This document shows, in pieces, positions 41,727 to 51,506 of a stretch of DNA of 64,000 nucleotides. The notes under the pieces are model-generated. The model did no database searches, was not told where the DNA came from, and was given only the letters and a program-made list of their open reading frames with translations. Numbering within the stretch: position 1 is the first letter of the stretch; each line of letters opens with the position of its first letter. The translations under genes and the position numbers were made by a program. The stretch covers positions 62,001 through 126,000 of the forward strand of contig NZ_JABUHN010000010.1 in assembly GCF_013328815.1 (NCBI RefSeq), written 5' to 3'. Origin of the DNA: Tabrizicola fusiformis (GTDB taxonomy: Bacteria; Pseudomonadota; Alphaproteobacteria; Rhodobacterales; Rhodobacteraceae).

Positions 41727-42211
41727 GGCCGCAGCCTGACATGATCGGCCAGCGCCTGCCAGACCCCGGGCGAAAAATGCCCGTTGGCGCGCGAAGGCGA
41801 GGGCAGGGCCCAGACCGCGCTGCCCGCAAAGCCGCCGGGCTGCGGTCCGGCATTCAGCGCCTTGTCCCCCAGCGCCAGCCGGGCGGCGGTCAGGCTGGTA
41901 AAGGCCACAACCCCCGGCTGCCATTCTGCCACCAGCGCCGCCAGCCGGGCCGGGTCATAGGCGCCCGCCGGAATCTCGCGGTCCATGCCCGCGACGCCCT
42001 TGGCCAGATCGGTCAGACCCAGCCCGAATCCCGGCAGCAGATGGTCCTCTTCCGGCGCAAGCTGCCGCGGCGTCAGCCCGGTCGTGGCCAGCAGCCCCCA
42101 GAACCGATTGCCCGGCCCGGCATAGTAATGCCCCCGCGCGGCCGAGGCGGTGCCCGCCGCCGTGCCGCAAAACAGCACCCGCAGCCCCGGCGCAAGGTGG
42201 TCGGGCAGCAT
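41723..42211 (-). CDS. mug: Mug-type mismatch-specific DNA glycosylase, altered active site
   Basis: A 162-residue glycosylase fold protein of the G:T/U family. Motif 1 is VLFCGTAAGTASA, where E. coli Mug has GINPG; the residue aligned with the catalytic Asn18 is Ala18. HYYAGPGNRFWGLL and the second motif WALPSPSRAN match the family well. The change predicts weak uracil activity or a different substrate. It begins directly after the hpt stop (TGAATG). Confidence 0.82.
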   Translation of the reverse strand: MLPDHLAPGLRVLFCGTAAGTASAARGHYYAGPGNRFWGLLATTGLTPRQLAPEEDHLLPGFGLGLTDLAKGVAGMDREIPAGAYDPARLAALVAEWQPGVVAFTSLTAARLALGDKALNAGPQPGGFAGSAVWALPSPSRANGHFSPGVWQALADHVRLRP

Positions 42212-42748
42212 TCAGGTGAACCGCACCTTGCCGATGAAGGGCAGGTTGCGGTTGCGCTGGGCAAAATCGATGCCATAGCCGACGACGAATTCGTCGGGGA
42301 TTTCAAATCCGGTCCATGTGGCGCGGATATCCACCTCGCGCCGCGAAGGCTTGTCGAGCAAGGCGCAAATCTCCAGCCGCCGCGGCTCGCGGCTCTGCAA
42401 CAGCCGCTTGACGTGGGACAGGGTAAAGCCGGTATCGACGATATCCTCGACCACCAGCACGTCGCGGCCGGCAATCTCGCCCCGCAGGTCTTTCAGAATG
42501 CGCACCTCGCGCGAGGAATGCATCGCATCGCCATAAGAACTCGCCTCAAGGAAATCCACCTCGACCGGCAGGGCGATCTCGCGCACGAGGTCGGCGATGA
42601 AGACGAAGGAACCGCGCAAGAGGCCCACCACCACCAGCTTGTCGGTGCCCGCGTAATGGGCGGTGATTGTGGCCGCCAGCGCCTCGACCCGGGCGGCGAT
42701 GGATTTGGCGCTGATCATCTGGTCGATCACATAGGGACGTTCGGGCAT
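42212..42748 (-). CDS. hpt: hypoxanthine phosphoribosyltransferase
   Basis: A 178-residue purine salvage enzyme. The PRPP-binding signature is [14 protein letters not shown], the early pyrophosphate loop is [13 protein letters not shown] and the base-binding end is [12 protein letters not shown]. It converts hypoxanthine (and guanine) with PRPP to the nucleotide. AAGGA precedes the ATG. It heads an operon with mug and a small membrane protein. Confidence 0.95.
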   Translation of the reverse strand: MPERPYVIDQMISAKSIAARVEALAATITAHYAGTDKLVVVGLLRGSFVFIADLVREIALPVEVDFLEASSYGDAMHSSREVRILKDLRGEIAGRDVLVVEDIVDTGFTLSHVKRLLQSREPRRLEICALLDKPSRREVDIRATWTGFEIPDEFVVGYGIDFAQRNRNLPFIGKVRFT

Positions 42749-42903
42749 CGCGGTCCTTTCCGGCGGCTTGCCTTGCGGTTTTGCGCCAGCTTTGCCGCGC
42801 TGCAAAGCCCTTTTGCGCGCCCATCGGTCGCGCCCCCTTGCACTTTGGTCCCGGGATTGGGAGATCAGGCAAAACCCTGCCCCCCGACGACCCAAGGCCC
42901 TTC

Positions 42904-43350
42904 ATGCCCCGCCACGCCGAAACCAAGACGCTGCCCTACCGCGCCGATCAGATGTTCGCGCTGGTGGCCGATGTCGCCCGCTATCCCGAATTCCTGCCCT
43001 GGACCGCCGCCGCCCGCATCCGCAGCCGCAAGCCGGTTGAAGGGGGCGAGCTGATGGAGGCGGATCTGGTGATTTCCTTCAAGGTCTTCCGCGAGCGGTT
43101 CGGCAGCCGGGTGACCCTATTGCCCGGGCAGAACCGCATCCTGACCGAATATATCGACGGGCCGTTCAAGCATCTGAAATCGGTCTGGACCTTTGCCGAC
43201 CGGCCTGAGGGCGGCTGCGATGTGGGCTTCGAAGTGGATTTCGAATTTCGCAACGCCATTCTGGCAGGCATCATCGGGCTGGTCTTCAACGAAGCCATGC
43301 AGCGCGTGGTGCGCGCCTTCGAGTCGCGGGCGAAGGTGCTTTACGGCTAG
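42904..43350 (+). CDS. COQ10/RatA-type START domain protein (ubiquinone-binding)
   Basis: A 148-residue START-fold protein. Typical are the start TKTLPYRADQMFALVADVARYPEFLPW (short: DVARYPEFLPW), the central PFKHLKSVWTF and the end FNEAMQRVVRAFESRAKVLYG (short: NEAMQRVVRAFE). Homologues bind ubiquinone and aid respiration. An open frame runs upstream but the family N-terminus begins at MPRHAETK. It is divergent from hpt. Confidence 0.9.
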   Translation: MPRHAETKTLPYRADQMFALVADVARYPEFLPWTAAARIRSRKPVEGGELMEADLVISFKVFRERFGSRVTLLPGQNRILTEYIDGPFKHLKSVWTFADRPEGGCDVGFEVDFEFRNAILAGIIGLVFNEAMQRVVRAFESRAKVLYG

Positions 43351-43355
43351 CGCCA

Positions 43356-43381
43356 GAAGATTTTTCGTCCGAAAAATCTTC
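43356..43381. terminator. bidirectional terminator between coq10 and cinA
   Basis: Perfect 12-base arms GAAGATTTTTCG and CGAAAAATCTTC around TC. T and A runs suit both strands. Confidence 0.75.
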
Positions 43382-43392
43382 GGCCCCGGCGA

Positions 43393-43860
43393 TCAGCCGA
43401 GCGCCCTTGCCAGAAGCGACAGCGCATGGTCGCGCGCGGCGCGGCGCACCTTGTCGCGGCCCTTCGCGCCGAACTCGACGGTTTCCACCTGCGTCGGCTG
43501 CCCGCGCCGGGCCAGCCCGAAGCAGACCCGGCCTTCGGGCTTGAACTCGGACCCGCCCGGCCCGGCGATGCCGGTGATTGATACCGCCAGATCGGCGGCG
43601 GAATGGCGCAGCGCGCCTTCGGCCATTTCGCAGGCCACCTGTTCCGAGACCGCGCCATGGGCCGCCAGTGTTTCGGGCAAGACGCCCAGCATCTCTTGCT
43701 TGGCCGCGTTGGAATAGGTCACGAAACCGCGCTCGAACATATCCGACGACCCCGCCACATCCGTCAGCGCCGCCGAAACCATGCCGCCGGTGCAGCTTTC
43801 TGCGGTGGCGATGCGGTGGCCCCAATAGCGGGCCGCTTGCAGGATATCGGCGGGTTTCAT
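43393..43860 (-). CDS. pncC: nicotinamide-nucleotide amidase (CinA C-terminal domain)
   Basis: A 155-residue single-domain CinA/PncC protein that deamidates nicotinamide mononucleotide in NAD recycling. Motifs are [29 protein letters not shown] and [11 protein letters not shown]. It corresponds to the C-terminal half of competence protein CinA; the molybdopterin-like N-terminal half is absent. GAGGTGA precedes the ATG, and the pgpA stop lies two bases upstream. Confidence 0.93.
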   Translation of the reverse strand: MKPADILQAARYWGHRIATAESCTGGMVSAALTDVAGSSDMFERGFVTYSNAAKQEMLGVLPETLAAHGAVSEQVACEMAEGALRHSAADLAVSITGIAGPGGSEFKPEGRVCFGLARRGQPTQVETVEFGAKGRDKVRRAARDHALSLLARALG

Positions 43861-43862
43861 GC

Positions 43863-44360
43863 TCACCTCATCAGGATCAGCGGCAGGTGCCAGGCAGCGG
43901 CGGCCAGAATCGTTGCGATGCCGGCGAACAGTCCGGCCCAAAGGTCATCCAGCATCACCCCCGCCGCATCGCCGCGCCGGTCGGCCCGGCCCACCAGCCA
44001 GGGTTTGCGGATGTCGAAGAGCCGGAAGAACAGAAAGGCCGCCAGCGGCGCGGGCCAGGGCAGCCAGCCCTCCCAGCCGCGCGCCCAAAAGGCGGCGGCG
44101 GGCAGGAGGAGGGCAATCCACTGGCCCGCCACCTCGTCAATCACGAATTCGCCCGGATCATCACCGGGCCGGTCGCGCAATTCGACCCCCACCGCCCAGA
44201 AGCCCAAGAGCGTGACCAGAACCGTCGCCGTCACCAGCGCGGGAAAGCCAAGATAGCGGTCAATGGTCCAGCCCAGCAGCACCGCCACCAGACTGCCCCA
44301 TGTGCCCGGCGCGGGCCGCAGCAGGCCGACACCGAACCAGATCGCCAGAAGCCGGGTCAT
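43863..44360 (-). CDS. pgpA: phosphatidylglycerophosphatase A
   Basis: A 165-residue membrane phosphatase that makes phosphatidylglycerol. The motifs [24 protein letters not shown] and [10 protein letters not shown] with the final [15 protein letters not shown] are diagnostic. Four hydrophobic helices are seen. It overlaps the ispDF stop by four bases. Confidence 0.94.
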   Translation of the reverse strand: MTRLLAIWFGVGLLRPAPGTWGSLVAVLLGWTIDRYLGFPALVTATVLVTLLGFWAVGVELRDRPGDDPGEFVIDEVAGQWIALLLPAAAFWARGWEGWLPWPAPLAAFLFFRLFDIRKPWLVGRADRRGDAAGVMLDDLWAGLFAGIATILAAAAWHLPLILMR

Positions 44361-45505
44361 GCCGCCACCAGCGTTGCGGTGGCAATCGCCGCAATCCCCT
44401 CTTCGCGCCCGGTAAAGCCCAAGCCTTCCGATGTGGTGGCCTTGACCGAGACGCGGCCCGGATCAATCGCCAGAATGGCGGCCAGCGCCGTCTGCATCGC
44501 GGCGGCATGGGGGCCGATCTTGGGCCGCTCGCAGATCAGCGTCACGTCGCAGTTGGAAATCGTGAACCCCCGGGCGCGGGCCAGTTCTGCCGCATGGGTC
44601 AGAAAGATATGGCTGGCGGCGCCTTTCCATTGCGGATCGCTGGGCGGGAAATGGCGGCCGATGTCACCCTCGGCCAGCGCGCCATAGATGGCATCGGTCA
44701 GGGCGTGCATCCCCACATCGGCATCGGAATGGCCCAAGAGGCCCCGGCCATGCGGCACCTTGACCCCGCACAGCCAGACGTGGTCGCCCTCACAAAAGGC
44801 ATGCACGTCAAAGCCGTTGCCCAATCGTATATCCATCTTCCGCCTCTGCAACAGCGCCCCGGCCCGGGTGAAATCGCCGGGGAAGGTCAGTTTGAGATTG
44901 TCTTCGTCCCCCTCGACGATGGCCACGTCAAGACCTGCCGCGCGGGCGACCTCGACATCATCGGCCGCGCCGCCCGGATGGGCGCGGTGGGCGGCGAGAA
45001 TTTCGGCAAAACGAAACCCCTGCGGCGTCTGCGCCCGGTAAAGCCCGGCCCGGTCGCGGGTGCCCGAGACCAGCCCGCCTGCGCCCGTCCACAAGGCATC
45101 TGTCACCGCCAGCGCCGGGGCGGCGCCGGGATGGTGGTCAAGCGCGGCCAGAACGCGGGCGATAACCGCCTTTGAAATCAGCGGACGGGCGCCATCATGG
45201 ATCAGAACGCGGGCAATCCCTTGACCCGCAAGCGCCTCAAGCGCCGCGCGGACCGAGGCATCGCGCGTCGCCCCGCCTTCCACGACCTGCGCATCTCCGG
45301 CAATCGCCTCGGCCCGGGCGCGGTCGTCGGGGTGGATCACCAGAACCCGGGCAAAACCGGCAAAGGCGGCAAGCGTATGGGCCAGAACGGGTTTTCCGGC
45401 CAGCATCTGCCATTGCTTGGGCAGATCGCCCCCGGCCCTTGTGCCGCGCCCGGCGGCAACGATGATGGCGGCAGTATCGGGGGCAGTTCTGGAAACCTCG
45501 GTCAT
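44357..45505 (-). CDS. ispDF: bifunctional IspD/IspF enzyme of the MEP pathway
   Basis: A 382-residue fusion. The IspD half (1-220) shows [20 protein letters not shown] and the CTP-site DGARPLIS, and turns 2-C-methylerythritol-4-phosphate into its CDP derivative. The IspF half (about 225-382) shows [11 protein letters not shown], the zinc-binding [18 protein letters not shown] (short: [11 protein letters not shown]), [10 protein letters not shown] and [19 protein letters not shown] (short: [11 protein letters not shown]), and makes the cyclic diphosphate. The IspE step is not in the fusion. Fusion of these nonconsecutive steps is common in alphaproteobacteria. Confidence 0.96.
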   Translation of the reverse strand: MTEVSRTAPDTAAIIVAAGRGTRAGGDLPKQWQMLAGKPVLAHTLAAFAGFARVLVIHPDDRARAEAIAGDAQVVEGGATRDASVRAALEALAGQGIARVLIHDGARPLISKAVIARVLAALDHHPGAAPALAVTDALWTGAGGLVSGTRDRAGLYRAQTPQGFRFAEILAAHRAHPGGAADDVEVARAAGLDVAIVEGDEDNLKLTFPGDFTRAGALLQRRKMDIRLGNGFDVHAFCEGDHVWLCGVKVPHGRGLLGHSDADVGMHALTDAIYGALAEGDIGRHFPPSDPQWKGAASHIFLTHAAELARARGFTISNCDVTLICERPKIGPHAAAMQTALAAILAIDPGRVSVKATTSEGLGFTGREEGIAAIATATLVAA

Positions 45506-45576
45506 GGCGCTCTCCTTGCGGTCTTGCTATGCCAAGGCGGCGGCCATGACAATCTGGCCGCGAAAACGGGCGTGAT

Positions 45577-45593
45577 TGCACAAAATTTGCGCA
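45577..45593. promoter_or_regulatory. possible NtrC-type site upstream of dusB-ntrBC
   Basis: TGCAC-AAAATTT-GCGCA differs by one base from the enteric NtrC consensus TGCAC-N7-GTGCA. It lies about 90 bases before dusB, as expected for autoregulation. Confidence 0.35.
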
Positions 45594-45679
45594 TTGCCCG
45601 AAAAGACGGCATATCAATCGCTGCCATCCCTTGGCCCGGCGCCGCCGAAGGCGCAGGATCGCCCGTGAAGGAAACCCGC

Positions 45680-46684
45680 ATGTCGCCCGAGATCAACGCC
45701 CTTGCCCTGACTCCGCCCGTGCTTCTGGCCCCGATGGCCGGGATCACCGATCTGCCGTTCCGGCGGATCGTGGCGCGCTTTGGTGCCGGGCTGGTGGTGT
45801 CCGAGATGATCGCCTCGCAGGATGTGATGAACGACCGCCCCCTTGCGCGCGCCAAGGCCGAGCTTGGCTTTGGCGAGGCTGCGACCTCGGTGCAGCTTGC
45901 CGGGCGCGACCCCTATTGGATGGCCGAGGCGGCACGCTATCTTGAGGCGCAGGGCGCGCAGGTCATCGACATCAACATGGGTTGCCCGGCGAAACGGGTC
46001 ACGGCCTCGGGCGGGGCGGGGGCCTGCGGTTCGGCGCTGATGCGCGAACCGGCGCTGGCGCTGCGGCTGATCGAGGCGGTGGTGGGCGCGGTTTCGGTGC
46101 CGGTCACGCTGAAAACCCGGCTGGGCTGGGATGAAAGCGACCTGAACGCGCCGGCGCTAGCGCGGGCGGCGGTGGGGGCGGGGGTGAAGATGGTCACCAT
46201 CCACGGCCGCACCCGGTGCCAGTTCTACAAGGGGCAGGCCGATTGGGCCGCCATCCGCGCCGTGGTCGATGCCGTGGCCGTGCCGGTGATCGCCAATGGC
46301 GACATCGTGGATGCCGCCACCGCCCGGCAGGCGCGGGCGCAATCCGGGGCGGCGGGCGTGATGGTCGGGCGCGGCGCGCAGGGGCGGCCCTGGGTTCTGG
46401 CGGAAATCGCCCATGCGCTGCATGGGCATCCCGCGCCGCAGGTGCCGCAGGGCGCCGCGCTGGCCGATCTGGTGGCCGAACATTACGAGGCGGTTCTGGC
46501 CTTTTACGGCACCGAACTGGGCCTCAAGGTCGCGCGCAAGCATCTGGGCTGGTATCTTGAGGCGGCGGGCACCACCGCCCTGCGCGGCGCCATCCTGACC
46601 AGCGACGATCCGGCCACCGTTCTGCGCCTTTTGCCGCAGGCGTTTGCCGAACCTGCCGCCGAAATCCCCGGGGTGGCCGCATGA
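45680..46684 (+). CDS. dusB: tRNA-dihydrouridine synthase (NifR3/DusB)
   Basis: A 334-residue FMN enzyme that reduces uridines in tRNA. Family motifs are VLLAPMAGITDLPFRR, DINMGCPAKRV (with the catalytic cysteine), KTRLGWDES and TIHGRTRCQFYKG. In Rhodobacter capsulatus the same gene (nifR3) leads the ntrBC operon. The start after AAGGA at MSPEINA was chosen over a much longer open frame. It overlaps ntrB by ATGA. Confidence 0.94.
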   Translation: MSPEINALALTPPVLLAPMAGITDLPFRRIVARFGAGLVVSEMIASQDVMNDRPLARAKAELGFGEAATSVQLAGRDPYWMAEAARYLEAQGAQVIDINMGCPAKRVTASGGAGACGSALMREPALALRLIEAVVGAVSVPVTLKTRLGWDESDLNAPALARAAVGAGVKMVTIHGRTRCQFYKGQADWAAIRAVVDAVAVPVIANGDIVDAATARQARAQSGAAGVMVGRGAQGRPWVLAEIAHALHGHPAPQVPQGAALADLVAEHYEAVLAFYGTELGLKVARKHLGWYLEAAGTTALRGAILTSDDPATVLRLLPQAFAEPAAEIPGVAA

Positions 46685-47778
46685 GTGCTTATCGGCTGCC
46701 CTATCCGGTTCCGGGGGTGATCTGGGCCTCGCTGCCGGTGCCCACCGTGCTGATCGACCGCGAGGGGCGCATCGCCGAGGTGAACCCGGCGGGCGAAACC
46801 TTCCTCAACGCCTCGTCGCGGATGCTGAAAGGCCGGCCGGTCTTTGACCGCCTGCTGATCGACGCCCCGATGGACGAGGCGCTGGCCCGTGCCCGTGCCA
46901 ATCATGCCGCGCTTTTTATCAACGATGTGGATGTGACCACCGGGGAACGCCCGCCGGTGCAATGCAACATCCAGATCGCTCCGATGCATGACAATGCCGA
47001 TTATGTGATGATCCTGATGTCGCCCCGCGATCTGGCCGACCGTCTGGGCCGGGCGATGCAGGTGAAATCGGCGGCGAAATCGGCCATCGGCATGGCCGAG
47101 ATGCTGGCCCATGAAATCAAGAACCCGCTGGCGGGGATTTCCGGCGCCGCACAGCTTCTGTCGATGGGCCTGTCGCCCGAAGACCGCGAGCTAACCGATC
47201 TGATCGTCGAGGAAACCCGGCGGATCGTGAAACTGCTGGAGCAGGTGGAGCAATTCGGCAACCTGCGCCCGCCGGACCGCAAGCCGGTGAATATCCATGA
47301 CGCGCTGGACCGCGCCCGCAAATCGGCGCAGATGGGCTTTGCCGCCCATATGCAGATCATCGAGGATTACGACCCCTCGCTGCCGCTGACGCTGGCCGAC
47401 AGCGATCAGTTGATGCAGGTCTTCCTGAACCTGATCAAGAATGCGGCCGAGGCTGCGGGCAGCAAGCGCGGCACGATCCGGCTGCACACCCGCTATGACC
47501 AGTCGCTGCGCCTGCGCCGCAAGGACGGCACCGGCGCGATATTGCCCCTGACGATCGAGGTGATCGACGACGGCCCGGGCATTCCGCCCGAGATTGCCGC
47601 CGACATCTTTGAACCCTTCGTCTCGGGGCGCGAGAACGGCACGGGGCTGGGTCTCGCGCTGATTTCCAAGATCATATCCGACCATGAGGGCTGGATTTCG
47701 GTGGATTCGGTGCCCGGGCGCACCGTGTTCCGCGTCTCGCTGCCCGTCGTTCCCAAAGTAAAGAAGGAGAGCCGCTAG
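46681..47778 (+). CDS. ntrB: nitrogen regulation sensor kinase NtrB
   Basis: A 365-residue cytosolic histidine kinase. A PAS domain occupies residues 15-130. The phosphorylated histidine is His144 in MLAHEIKNPLAG. The ATP domain has NLIKNAAEAAG (N box), IDDGPGIPPE (G1) and NGTGLGLALISKI (G2). It has no membrane helix and should be controlled by PII. Overlap with dusB and a zero gap to ntrC show one transcript. Confidence 0.95.
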   Translation: MSAYRLPYPVPGVIWASLPVPTVLIDREGRIAEVNPAGETFLNASSRMLKGRPVFDRLLIDAPMDEALARARANHAALFINDVDVTTGERPPVQCNIQIAPMHDNADYVMILMSPRDLADRLGRAMQVKSAAKSAIGMAEMLAHEIKNPLAGISGAAQLLSMGLSPEDRELTDLIVEETRRIVKLLEQVEQFGNLRPPDRKPVNIHDALDRARKSAQMGFAAHMQIIEDYDPSLPLTLADSDQLMQVFLNLIKNAAEAAGSKRGTIRLHTRYDQSLRLRRKDGTGAILPLTIEVIDDGPGIPPEIAADIFEPFVSGRENGTGLGLALISKIISDHEGWISVDSVPGRTVFRVSLPVVPKVKKESR

Positions 47779-49143
47779 ATGGATGGCACAATTCTGGTCG
47801 CAGATGACGACCGCACCATCCGCACGGTGCTGACGCAAGCGCTGACCCGGGCGGGTTGCAAGGTTCATGCGACGAGCAGTCTGATGACGCTGATGCGCTG
47901 GGTCGAAGAGGGCAAGGGCGATCTGGTGATCTCCGACGTGATCATGCCCGACGGCAACGGCCTTCAGGCGCTGCCGCAGATTGCCCGGATGCGGCCCGGC
48001 CTGCCGGTGATCGTGATTTCCGCGCAGAACACCATCATGACCGCCATTCAGGCCGCCGAGGCGGAGGCGTTCGACTATCTGCCGAAACCCTTCGACCTGC
48101 CCGACCTGATGAAGCGTTCGGCCCGCGCGCTGGAGATGAAGCGCCACGCGCCGAAAGTGGCGCCGCAGCCGCGCGAGGCGGGCGACGATCTGCCGCTGGT
48201 GGGGCGCACGCCCGCGATGCAGGCGCTTTACCGGCTGGTGGCGCGGGTGATGAACGTGGACCTCGCCGTGCTGATCACCGGCGAATCGGGCACCGGCAAA
48301 AGTCTCATCGCGCGCGCGATCCATGATTTCAGCGACCGCAGGGGGCAGCCCTTTGTGGTGGCGCAGGCCGCCGATCTGGCCGGGGTGGACGGGATTTCCA
48401 CGCTTTTGTCGCGCGCCAAGGGCGGCTCTCTGGTGCTGGACGAGGTGGCCGACTTTGACGAAGACGCGCAGGCCCGTCTGGTGCGGATGCTCGACATCAT
48501 GGGCGAACAGGGGCCGCGGATCATGGCCACCAGTCAGGCCGATCTGGCGCAGCGGATGGAGGCGGGCAAGTTCCGCAAAGACCTCTACTATCGCCTTGGC
48601 GGCGTCACCATTTCCGTGCCCCCGCTGCGCGAGCGGGTCGAGGATATTCCGCTGCTGGCCGAACACGTCCTTGCCAAGGGCGAGCGTGAGATGGGCGCCA
48701 CCCGGCGCCTGTCGGCCGAGGCCATGGCTCTGGTGCGGGCCCATCCCTGGCCGGGCAATGTGCGTCAGTTGGAAAACATGCTGCGCCGCCTGCTGGTGAC
48801 CGCCACCGAGCCCGAGATTTCCAAGGCCGAAGTCGAAGCGGCCCTTGGCGCCGCCGCCCCGACCATGCCGGTCAAGGGCGGGATGGAGGGCGAGAAACTC
48901 TCGGCCTCGATTGCCCGCCACCTGAAACGCTATTTCGATCTGCATGGCGGGCAATTGCCGCCGGCGGGGGTCTATGACCGCATCCTGCATGAAATGGAGA
49001 TTCCGCTGATCGAGATTGCGCTGGATGCCACCGGCGGCAATCAGGCCAGATGTGCGGACCTTCTGGGCATCAACCGCAATACCTTGCGCAAGAAGATCAC
49101 CGATCTCGATATCCGCGTGACACGGCGGCGCAAGCTGATGTAA
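47779..49143 (+). CDS. ntrC: nitrogen regulator NtrC, without GAFTGA loop
   Basis: A 454-residue response regulator. Asp53 in [10 protein letters not shown] is the phosphorylation site. The AAA+ domain begins with Walker A GESGTGKS (168-175), Walker B is LVLDEVAD and the sensor region [11 protein letters not shown]. Between them the usual GAFTGA-containing segment is missing ([17 protein letters not shown]). In R. capsulatus an NtrC with this deletion activates the housekeeping polymerase instead of sigma-54. The C-terminal Fis-type helix-turn-helix ([19 protein letters not shown]) is intact. Confidence 0.95.
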   Translation: MDGTILVADDDRTIRTVLTQALTRAGCKVHATSSLMTLMRWVEEGKGDLVISDVIMPDGNGLQALPQIARMRPGLPVIVISAQNTIMTAIQAAEAEAFDYLPKPFDLPDLMKRSARALEMKRHAPKVAPQPREAGDDLPLVGRTPAMQALYRLVARVMNVDLAVLITGESGTGKSLIARAIHDFSDRRGQPFVVAQAADLAGVDGISTLLSRAKGGSLVLDEVADFDEDAQARLVRMLDIMGEQGPRIMATSQADLAQRMEAGKFRKDLYYRLGGVTISVPPLRERVEDIPLLAEHVLAKGEREMGATRRLSAEAMALVRAHPWPGNVRQLENMLRRLLVTATEPEISKAEVEAALGAAAPTMPVKGGMEGEKLSASIARHLKRYFDLHGGQLPPAGVYDRILHEMEIPLIEIALDATGGNQARCADLLGINRNTLRKKITDLDIRVTRRRKLM

Positions 49144-49193
49144 AAGCGCAACATGGTGCGTGTCCCGAAAGCCCCGGCTTTCAGGAACAGGCG

Positions 49194-51506
49194 ATGTTGC
49201 GGGATGGGCACAGCCCCCCGCCGTTTTGGGGGACGGGTGTGGCGGTTACCGGCGCAAGAGGCGGCACCTGGCTGCGGCTGACACGGTTGCGCCGTCAACG
49301 CCGGGTGCAGACGGCCTTTACCTTTGCGCTAGTGCTGCTCGGGCCGGTGCTTGCCGTGCTGACCTTCCTTGCGCTGGGGCCTTATGACCTTGGCGCTTCG
49401 TCCAACACGCTGCGCCTGATCCTGCTGGCCGATCTGGTTTATGTGCTGCTAGTGGCGGCGCTGGTTCTGGCGCGGGTGGTGCGAATGATCGCCGACCGCC
49501 GCAGCCAGTCGGCCGGCTCGCGGCTGCACCTGCGGCTGACCGGGGTGTTCGCCTTTGTGGCCCTCGTGCCGACGATTCTGGTCGCGGTCTTTGCCGTGCT
49601 GAACCTGAACATCGGGCTGGAAGGCTGGTTTTCCGACCGGGTGCGCAACGTGGTGGGTTCCTCCCTCGCCGCGGCGCAGGCGTATGAAGATGAACACCGC
49701 ACCGCGCTTTCCGAAGATGCGGGCAAGCTGGCGGCCTATCTGAACGTGGCCAAACAGTCGCAGTTCTTCCTTGACGACGGGCAGGTGCGCCCGGTCCTGA
49801 CCCAAGGGCAGGCGGCCATCCAGCGCGGGTTGAAAGAGGTCTTCCTGATCGACGGGACAGGCACGCTGAAAACCCGGGGCGAGCGGTCATTCCTCTTTGA
49901 TTTCGACATGCCCGATGCCGCCGATATCGCCAAGGCCAAGGCCGGTGAGACGGTGATCATCGAAGACTGGCCCAATGACGAATTCCGCGCGCTGGTGCAT
50001 CTTGAGGCTTTTGCCGACCGCTATCTTTACGTCTCGCGCACGGTGGACGGGCGGCTGTTGTCGCTTCTGGATGATACCAAGCAGACCGTCGCCCTTTATC
50101 AGCAGCTTGAGGCGGAGCGGGGCACGGTTCTGTTCAACTTCGGCCTGCTTTATCTGGGTTTCGCGCTGATCCTTGTGCTGGCCGCCGTCTGGCTGGGCCT
50201 GTGGTTTGCCGAACGCCTGTCGCGTCCGGTGGGGCGGCTAGCTTCGGCGGCGGGGCGGGTTGGCGCGGGCGATCTGGACGTGCGGGTGATCGAGGAAGAG
50301 GGCGACGACGAAATCGCCATGCTGGGCCGCATCTTCAACCAGATGACCCGGCAGTTGAAAGGCCAGCGCGAGGCGCTGGTGGAAAACCACCGCCAGACCG
50401 AAGAGCGGCGGCGGCTGTTCGATTCCGTCCTGTCCAATGTCACCGCAGGGGTGATCGGGCTGAATGCCGAAGGGCGGATCGACTTTTCCAACCGCGCCGC
50501 CGAGCGTCTGCTGGACCTGCCCGAAGGCGCCGATACCGCGCTGGCCATTGCCGTGCCCGAATTCGCGCCGCTGTTTGACCGTCTGCACGAGAGCGACGGC
50601 GCCGCCGTGCAGGAAGAGGTCCGGCTGACCCGGCGCGGCAAGCTGGAAAGCCTGCTGGTGCGGATGTCCGTGCGCGAGAGCGAGGGCGGGCGGCTTGAAG
50701 GTTTCGTGGTGGCCTTCGATGACGTGACCGATCTGGTCAGCGCCCAACGGATGGCGGCCTGGGGCGATGTTGCCCGCCGCATCGCGCATGAGATCAAGAA
50801 TCCGCTGACCCCGATCCAGCTTTCGGCGGAACGCATCAAGCGCAAGTTCCGCCGCGAGGTGGCAGAGCCGGACGAGCTGGAACAGCTTGCCGATGTGATC
50901 GTGCGCCAGACCAATGACTTGCGCCGCATTGTGGATGAGTTTTCCAAGTTCGCCCGGATGCCCGAACCCGACCGGCGCGAGAATGACCTGACCGCGCTTC
51001 TGCGCGCCGCCGTGATGTTGCAGGAAAACGGCCAGCCCGGCACCACCTTCCGCCGCTCTGTGCCGGATCAGCCGGTGGTGATGGAGCTGGACGCCACGAT
51101 GATCGGGCAAGCCTTGACAAACCTAATCAAGAACGCCGGGGAAGCCATTGAATCGTTGCAGGAAAAAGGCGCCCCTCAACCGTTTTCACCAGAAATCCGC
51201 GTGACGCTGACCACCGATGAGACGGCGGCGGAAATCCGCGTGATGGACAACGGCATCGGCCTGCCGCTTGATCGTGCGCGCCTGTTCGAGCCCTATGTGA
51301 CCACGCGCGAAAAGGGCACCGGCCTTGGGCTGCCGATTGTGAAGAAGATCATTGAAGAACATGGCGGGACGCTGACGCTTGAGGATGCGCCGCTGTTTGA
51401 AGGTAACGCCCATGCGGGCGCGATGGCGGTCATCCGACTGCCCCGCGCCCCCCGCATCCGGCGGGCGGGCAAGAAAGCGGCCGCGGTTTCCGGCCAGGGG
51501 GGATGA
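49194..51506 (+). CDS. ntrY: sensor kinase NtrY
   Basis: A 770-residue membrane histidine kinase. Hydrophobic helices appear near the N-terminus (AFTFALVLLGPVLAVLTFLA, VYVLLVAALVLARVV, FAFVALVPTILVAVF) and before the HAMP region (FALILVLAAVWLGLWF). A PAS domain follows, then the histidine box ARRIAHEIKNPLTPIQLSAE, N box LTNLIKNAGEA and G2 GTGLGLPIVKKI. It pairs with NtrX, and in related bacteria it senses redox or oxygen status and controls envelope genes. The ATG after AGGAACAGG was chosen. ntrX overlaps its end. Confidence 0.93.
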   Translation: MLRDGHSPPPFWGTGVAVTGARGGTWLRLTRLRRQRRVQTAFTFALVLLGPVLAVLTFLALGPYDLGASSNTLRLILLADLVYVLLVAALVLARVVRMIADRRSQSAGSRLHLRLTGVFAFVALVPTILVAVFAVLNLNIGLEGWFSDRVRNVVGSSLAAAQAYEDEHRTALSEDAGKLAAYLNVAKQSQFFLDDGQVRPVLTQGQAAIQRGLKEVFLIDGTGTLKTRGERSFLFDFDMPDAADIAKAKAGETVIIEDWPNDEFRALVHLEAFADRYLYVSRTVDGRLLSLLDDTKQTVALYQQLEAERGTVLFNFGLLYLGFALILVLAAVWLGLWFAERLSRPVGRLASAAGRVGAGDLDVRVIEEEGDDEIAMLGRIFNQMTRQLKGQREALVENHRQTEERRRLFDSVLSNVTAGVIGLNAEGRIDFSNRAAERLLDLPEGADTALAIAVPEFAPLFDRLHESDGAAVQEEVRLTRRGKLESLLVRMSVRESEGGRLEGFVVAFDDVTDLVSAQRMAAWGDVARRIAHEIKNPLTPIQLSAERIKRKFRREVAEPDELEQLADVIVRQTNDLRRIVDEFSKFARMPEPDRRENDLTALLRAAVMLQENGQPGTTFRRSVPDQPVVMELDATMIGQALTNLIKNAGEAIESLQEKGAPQPFSPEIRVTLTTDETAAEIRVMDNGIGLPLDRARLFEPYVTTREKGTGLGLPIVKKIIEEHGGTLTLEDAPLFEGNAHAGAMAVIRLPRAPRIRRAGKKAAAVSGQGG

